From contig DATDMG010000390.1 in NCBI GenBank assembly GCA_036518955.1, positions 1-8,594 of the forward strand: DNA of 8,594 nt. The letters are read 5' to 3'. Every line of letters starts with the position of its first letter. The first letter of the stretch is position 1. The position numbers and the translations under genes are program-made. The notes below the pieces were generated by a model that was not told the DNA's origin, did not search any database, and saw only the letters and a program-made list of their open reading frames with translations. This document shows, in pieces, positions 4,703 to 8,594 of the stretch. The DNA comes from DATDMG01 sp036518955. GTDB lineage: Bacteria > Actinomycetota > Actinomycetes > Actinomycetales > Kineosporiaceae.

Positions 4703-6165
4703 GCCGACCTGCCGAGCACGGCGACCACGTCGGTGAGGACGCCGGCCAGCGGTCCGACGAACGCGACGACGCAGCTTGCCACCAGGGCCAGCGCGATCGG
4801 CGCCACCGGCGCCGGCGCGACCGACGGACCGTCCGGCGTGGTCGCCGTGCTGGGCGCGCCGAGGGTCATCGTCACCAGGTGCCGGCCGACGCCCACGAAC
4901 ACCACCAGGACGAGCGCCAGCACCGCGCCGGCGGCCCAGCCCAACCCGCTCCGGAACCCGGCCACCACCAGCGCGGCCTCGGTGAGGAACAGTCCCGACG
5001 GCGGGAGCCCGAGCAGCACGGCTCCGCCGGCGAGGAACGGGACCGCCAGCGCGGGCCGGCGGCGCAGCAGGGCCCGGACGTCGGCGATCGCCGATGATCC
5101 CTCGGCGGCCAGGATGCGTCCGGCCATCACGAACGTGCCGGCCTTGGCCAGTCCGTGGACCAGCAGGTGCAGAAGCATCGCCGTCAGGGCGAGGGGGCTT
5201 CCGACGGCGGCCCCGACGGCGACCAGGCCCATGTGCTCGATGCTCGAGTAGGCGAGCAGCCGCTTGTAGTCCTTCTGGGTGACCACGAGCGCCGCGGAGA
5301 CGAGCAGCGACAGCAGGCCGCCGGCGAGCACGAGCCAGCGGACCGTCGTCCCGCCGAGCAGGGCGTCGTCCAGCCGCTCGATCCGCAGCACGGCCCCGAA
5401 GGCGACCGCGAGCAGCACCCCGGACATCAGCCCGGAGACCGGTCCGGGAGCCTGGCTGTGCGCATCCGGCAACCACGAGTGCATCGGCGCCAGACCGGCC
5501 TTGGTCGCGAACCCCAGCGCGGCGAGGGCCAGGCCGGCGCGGGTGACGGCGGGGTCGAGGTGCGGCGGATGCGTCGTGAGCTGCGACCACGACAAGGTCG
5601 GCGACCCGGCCGCGCGGGTCGCGGCGTACAGCAGGACCAGTCCCAGCAAGGCGATCGACACCCCGACGGACGCCAGCACGACGTACTTCCAGGCGGCCTC
5701 CACGGCCCGCCGGCCGCCGTGGTGCCCGACGAGGAAGGCAGTGGCGATCGTGGTGGCCTCGACGGCGACCCACGTAACGCCAAGGTCGTCGGCGACCACG
5801 GCCAGCACCATCGCCGTCAGGAACAGGCACACCAACGTGGCGTACCGGCTGCCGTGCCGGCTGCTCGCGCGGCGCCGATCCAGACCGGCCCAGGTGGCGG
5901 TCAGGCCGACCGCCCCGACCACGACGAGCAGGTAGGCCGCGAGCGCGTCGACGCGCAGCATCCCGCCGAGCGCACGCACCGGCGTGGTGCCGGGACCGGT
6001 CGTCGACGCCAGGAGCCCGCACCCGCCGACCAGCACCAGCCCCGCGGCCAGGACCTCGGCCACCAGGACCCAGCTCCGGTGGCGGAACACCAGCACCGCC
6101 ACCGCGACCGTGAACGGCCCGGCCAGGGCCAGCCACACGAACACCACCGCCCTCGTCACCGTCAT
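4699..6165 (-). CDS. hyfF: HyfF/HycQ-like proton-pumping membrane subunit (NuoN/M/L antiporter family)
   Basis: The 488-residue, strongly hydrophobic product is an antiporter-like subunit of the hydrogenase-4/complex I family and would form part of the ion-translocating membrane arm. Conserved features are visible in order: Glu136 in VAVEATTIATAF, Lys160 in AAWKY, the core motif KAGLAPMHSWLPDAHSQAP (222-240) with Lys222, His229 and His236, KDYKRLLAYSSIEHMGL (298-314), and Lys341 in HGLAKAGTF. All the charged residues expected along the half-channels are present, so the pump looks functional. Length matches the family (about 480-530 residues). ATG at 6165-6163 overlaps the hyfE-like stop by one base (TGATG); longer upstream extensions of this frame run through hyfE and are rejected. 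The stop overlaps the hyfG-like start by 4 nt, so translation is probably coupled. Confidence 0.94.
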   Translation of the reverse strand: MTVTRAVVFVWLALAGPFTVAVAVLVFRHRSWVLVAEVLAAGLVLVGGCGLLASTTGPGTTPVRALGGMLRVDALAAYLLVVVGAVGLTATWAGLDRRRASSRHGSRYATLVCLFLTAMVLAVVADDLGVTWVAVEATTIATAFLVGHHGGRRAVEAAWKYVVLASVGVSIALLGLVLLYAATRAAGSPTLSWSQLTTHPPHLDPAVTRAGLALAALGFATKAGLAPMHSWLPDAHSQAPGPVSGLMSGVLLAVAFGAVLRIERLDDALLGGTTVRWLVLAGGLLSLLVSAALVVTQKDYKRLLAYSSIEHMGLVAVGAAVGSPLALTAMLLHLLVHGLAKAGTFVMAGRILAAEGSSAIADVRALLRRRPALAVPFLAGGAVLLGLPPSGLFLTEAALVVAGFRSGLGWAAGAVLALVLVVFVGVGRHLVTMTLGAPSTATTPDGPSVAPAPVAPIALALVASCVVAFVGPLAGVLTDVVAVLGRSA

Positions 6166-6833
6166 CAGTCCCGCACCTCTCGCAACTCGCGCACGCTGCC
6201 CGGGTCGGAACCGCCGAACGCGAGGGTCACACGCTCGGCGAGCACCCGCAGCACCAGGACGACGAGCAGCAGGTCCAGCGACACCCCGATCTCCACCACG
6301 AGCGGGACGCCGCCCGCCGCCAGCAGCGCGGTCGTGGAGATCCCGTTGTCGAGGGTGAGGAAGCCCACCAGCTGCGCCCGCACCCGGTCCCCCGTGACCA
6401 GCAGCAGGAACCCGACCAGCAGCAGCGCCATCCCGGCGGCGACGGCGCGCCCGGCCGGCCCCGGGACGATGGCTCCCAGCGGGCGCGCCACCACGTAGCC
6501 GAGCACGACGAGCCCGGCGACCAGCAGCAGCGACCGGGCGGGACTGCGCCCGCGGTCGACGGGACGGCCCGGGCCCACGGCGTCCCCGCCGCGGTCGACC
6601 AGCGCCGGGAGCACGACCGCCTTGAGCACGAACGCCAGCAGCGCGGCGATCACTACGCGCGGGTCGCGGTCGACCAGCCCGGCCAGCAGCACCAGCCCGG
6701 ACAGGGCCGCCCCCTGCAGCACGAGCGGGGCCCGGGGCGAGGCGCCGGGGCCCCGCCACACCAGCACGACGGCGGACAGCAGCGCCAGCCCGGCGAGCAG
6801 GGCGACGGCTTGCGGGTCGGCTTCGGGTGACAT
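6165..6833 (-). CDS. hyfE: HyfE/HycP-like membrane subunit
   Basis: The 222-residue product has about seven predicted membrane segments (roughly 8-25, 35-54, 59-77, 101-120, 126-147, 163-178, 179-198) and matches the HyfE family in length. Family-like motifs are FVLKAVVLPALV (68-79, Lys71), GDRVRAQLVGFLTLDNGI (148-165) and VVEIGVSLDLLL (179-190), where Glu181 sits in a membrane segment as in NuoK-like proteins. The usual Glu-Asn-Gly is Asp-Asn-Gly here. It belongs in the membrane arm between HyfC and HyfF. The start is uncertain: ATG 6833 begins just before the first membrane helix but GGAG lies 12 nt upstream; an in-frame ATG at 6857 gives 230 residues with no ribosome binding site. The gap to the hyfC-like gene is 53 nt, the only non-overlapping junction in the operon. 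Confidence 0.88.
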   Translation of the reverse strand: MSPEADPQAVALLAGLALLSAVVLVWRGPGASPRAPLVLQGAALSGLVLLAGLVDRDPRVVIAALLAFVLKAVVLPALVDRGGDAVGPGRPVDRGRSPARSLLLVAGLVVLGYVVARPLGAIVPGPAGRAVAAGMALLLVGFLLLVTGDRVRAQLVGFLTLDNGISTTALLAAGGVPLVVEIGVSLDLLLVVLVLRVLAERVTLAFGGSDPGSVRELREVRD

Positions 6834-6886
6834 TGGCGGGCGGGTCTCCAGGGCCATCGAGGGTGGGTGGGCGTGACGACGCGACG

Positions 6887-7840
6887 TCAACCGATCACGA
6901 AGGATCCGGTGACGGCGAGGAAGGCGAGGACGAACGAGCCGGTGAGCAGGTCGGGCACCCGGAACAGCCGCACCTTGGCCAGGAACACCTCGACCGCGCC
7001 GAGCACGGCCCCGAGCAGACACGTCTTGGCCACGACGGCAACCACACCCAGGGCCAGCGCGCCCGCCGTCACGTGCATGGCGACCCCCCACGGCAGCACG
7101 AGGTTCGCCACCAGCGCGAGCAGTACCGACAGCCGCAGCCACGACCCGAGCTCGAGGGCGGCCAGGTCGCGGCCGGACGACTCCAGCACCATCGCCTCGT
7201 GGACCATCGTCAGTTCCAGGTGGGTGGCCGGGTTGTCCACGGGCAACCGGGCGGTCTCGGCGATCACGGCCACCGCCAGGGCGACCACGGCGAGCACCCC
7301 GGCGGGGGCGACGACGCGGGACGGGTCGGCCGCCCGGCCGGCGACGATCAGGCCCAGGGACGTCGACCCGACCGGCACCGACAGGGCGTAGACGGCCAGC
7401 AGCACCGTCGGTTCCACCAGCGCGGCGATCGTCAGGTGCCGGCTGGAGCCCATCCCGCCGAAGGCCGTCCCGGCGTCCAGACCCAGCAGCCCGAGCGCCA
7501 CGGTGCCGACGAGCAGCACCGAGACCACGACGAACAGGTCCGCGGGCAGCCGGGCGATCCCGGCGGTGGCGACCGTCGGGACCAGCGCCGCGAGCATCAC
7601 CCCCGTGACCAGGACGGCGCCGGGCGCCAGCCACTGCACCGGCGTCGTCCCGGCGGCCTGCAGCGTCTCCTTCGCGCACAGCTTGCGCAGGTCCCGCCAC
7701 GGCTGCAGGACGCCGGCCCCGGCCCGCCCCTCGAGCACGGCACGCACCTGGCGCACGACCCCGAGCAGCAGCGGCGCCGCCACCACGGCCAGCACCACCT
7801 GGACGACGGCCACCGTCCCACCGGCCAGCGTGGCGCTCAC
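6887..7840 (-). CDS. hyfC: HyfC/HycD-like membrane anchor subunit (NuoH family)
   Basis: The 317-residue product is a NuoH-type membrane protein with about eight hydrophobic segments. It connects the peripheral redox arm to the pumping membrane arm. Family signatures are GAGVLQPWRDLRKL (41-54), AFGGMGSSRH (126-135), AETARLPVDNP (194-204) followed by THLELTMVHEAMVLE (206-220), and RLFRVPDLL (291-299). The acidic cluster Glu195, Asp202, Glu209, Glu215 and Glu220 lies on the cytoplasmic loop and helix that in relatives feeds protons or quinone redox energy into the membrane arm. GTG at 7840-7838 overlaps the hyfB-like stop (GTGA), so translational coupling is likely; there is no strong separate ribosome binding site. 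It resembles M. tuberculosis HycD (Rv0084) in length and motifs. Confidence 0.95.
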   Translation of the reverse strand: MSATLAGGTVAVVQVVLAVVAAPLLLGVVRQVRAVLEGRAGAGVLQPWRDLRKLCAKETLQAAGTTPVQWLAPGAVLVTGVMLAALVPTVATAGIARLPADLFVVVSVLLVGTVALGLLGLDAGTAFGGMGSSRHLTIAALVEPTVLLAVYALSVPVGSTSLGLIVAGRAADPSRVVAPAGVLAVVALAVAVIAETARLPVDNPATHLELTMVHEAMVLESSGRDLAALELGSWLRLSVLLALVANLVLPWGVAMHVTAGALALGVVAVVAKTCLLGAVLGAVEVFLAKVRLFRVPDLLTGSFVLAFLAVTGSFVIG

Positions 7841-8594
7841 CGGCCGGCCGCCAGCAGGACGGCCACGAACGCCGCGAACGACCAGGCCAGGTAGCGGTGC
7901 ACGCTACCGTTCTGCAACCGCCGCGCGGCGTCCCCGGCCCGGACGGCGGCAGCCAGCAGGGGGCGGTAGGCGCGCTCCTCCACCGCGTCCCGCAACCGCT
8001 GCCGGAACCGCACGGCCTCCTCCAGGTACGGACCCCCGGCCGGCCGCGCGTCCACGCTGCGGGCCACGCCCAGCGCGCCGTCGAACACCCGCACCAGCGG
8101 CTCGGCGTAGGACGTGGCGGTGTACTGCATGCGCGGACTCACCCGCGCCCCGCCGCACCCCCAGCCCAGCTCGACGGCCCGGCGCGGCCGCCGCAGCCGG
8201 AGCACGAGCGCCACGACGGCGACGGCGGACACCAGCACCCCGGCGAGTGCGGCCAGCGCCGGCGGGTCCAGCACGGGTGCGGGCGCGCCGGCCGCCAAGG
8301 CGTTCAGCCGGACGCCGGCCGAGCCGGTCGCGGTGACGGACTCGACGCCGCCCGCCGGACCCGTGGTGTCGAGCGCGGTGCGTGTCGCGGTCAGCAGCGG
8401 GCCCGGGACCAGCCCGAGCCCGAGGACGGCGAGCGCGAGCACGGCAGACGCCGCCCGCGCCAGGCCCGGGGCCTCGTGCGCCGCCTCGGCGCCGGAGCTG
8501 CGCGGCCGGCCGAGGAACGCGATCCCGAACGCCTTCGTGAACGTCATCAGGGCCAGTCCGGCGGTGAGCGCCACCACCCCCACCACGACCGCTG
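7837..8594 (-). CDS. hyfB: HyfB-like antiporter-type subunit, C-terminal part
   Basis: The frame is open at the right window edge. About 251 C-terminal residues are visible, and family members are around 640-670 residues, so roughly 60 percent is missing. Visible motifs include LMTFTKAFGIAFLGRPR near the start, a family trait at the end of the Proton_antipo_M region, and then membrane segments. The motif WGCGGARVSPRMQYTATSYAEPL, whose W-G-C-G and R-M-Q-Y-T-x-x-S-x-A-E-P pattern is typical of HyfB/HycC and NuoL-like relatives, precedes an amphipathic, Arg-rich segment and a final membrane helix (LAWSFAAFVAVLLAA). It is the larger of the two antiporter-like subunits and leads the visible operon. 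The GTG codon at 8586 is an internal valine, not a start. M. tuberculosis Rv0083 is the closest example I can name. Confidence 0.92.
   Translation of the reverse strand, partial: AVVVGVVALTAGLALMTFTKAFGIAFLGRPRSSGAEAAHEAPGLARAASAVLALAVLGLGLVPGPLLTATRTALDTTGPAGGVESVTATGSAGVRLNALAAGAPAPVLDPPALAALAGVLVSAVAVVALVLRLRRPRRAVELGWGCGGARVSPRMQYTATSYAEPLVRVFDGALGVARSVDARPAGGPYLEEAVRFRQRLRDAVEERAYRPLLAAAVRAGDAARRLQNGSVHRYLAWSFAAFVAVLLAAGR

Noticed and set aside
2315..5251. Very long plus-strand open frame (978 codons)
   Set aside because: It runs antisense to the lipoprotein genes, hyfG and part of hyfF, which have clear family motifs. Its translation is low-complexity with no domain; such antisense frames are typical of GC-rich DNA.
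4702..6136. Upstream extension of the hyfG frame through hyfF (986-codon minus frame)
   Set aside because: The extension is an Arg/Gly/Ala-rich shadow of hyfF. The GTG at 4702 overlaps the hyfF stop in a standard coupled arrangement and gives the family length.
5155..6498. Plus-strand frame of 447 codons opposite hyfF and hyfE
   Set aside because: It is antisense to two clearly recognised membrane-protein genes and its composition (Gln, His, Arg, Gly, Pro) is that of a shadow frame.

Overview
The window is very GC-rich DNA (G or C at most third codon positions) and looks actinobacterial. The respiratory-type operon on the minus strand resembles the Mycobacterium tuberculosis hycD-hycP-hycQ-hycE locus (Rv0083 to Rv0087) more than the E. 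coli hyf/hyc hydrogenase operons. I cannot name a genus.

Layout from left to right. (1) 2-634, plus strand: the 3' part of a collagen-like gene, with 44 uninterrupted Gly-X-Y triplets and then a 77-residue non-repetitive C-terminal domain. A near-ideal 21-bp hairpin (649-701) follows. (2) About 702-1926: a degraded region. It holds a short minus-strand coding remnant ending at 721, three tandem copies of a 16-bp repeat, the end of a probable ISKra4-type transposase on the plus strand, and an internally deleted, frameshifted, double-truncated IS110-family transposase on the minus strand. The two transposase fragments meet tail to tail at a CTAG sequence, where their stop codons overlap. (3) 1929-2826, minus strand: two probable lipoprotein genes, each with an AGGAG ribosome binding site exactly 5 nt from its start. 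(4) 2827-3175: a gap with a 13-bp tandem duplication and a small hairpin just past the next operon. (5) 3176-8594, minus strand: a tightly packed five-gene operon read right to left. It comprises hyfB-like (cut by the window end), hyfC-like, hyfE-like, hyfF-like and hyfG-like genes, three of the four junctions overlapping by 1-4 nt.

The operon encodes the membrane arm (two antiporter-like subunits, a NuoH-like anchor and a HyfE/NuoK-like subunit) and the catalytic-type large subunit of a group 4 hydrogenase / complex I-like machine. The main point of interest is that the HyfG-like subunit keeps the fold-defining motifs of NuoC and NuoD/hydrogenase large subunits but lacks all four cysteine ligands that hold the NiFe centre. 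The complex is therefore predicted not to be a hydrogenase, while its ion-pumping residues look intact. Its electron donor and acceptor are unknown from this sequence. The matching iron-sulfur small subunit (HyfI/NuoB type) is not downstream of hyfG and would have to be upstream, beyond position 8594.
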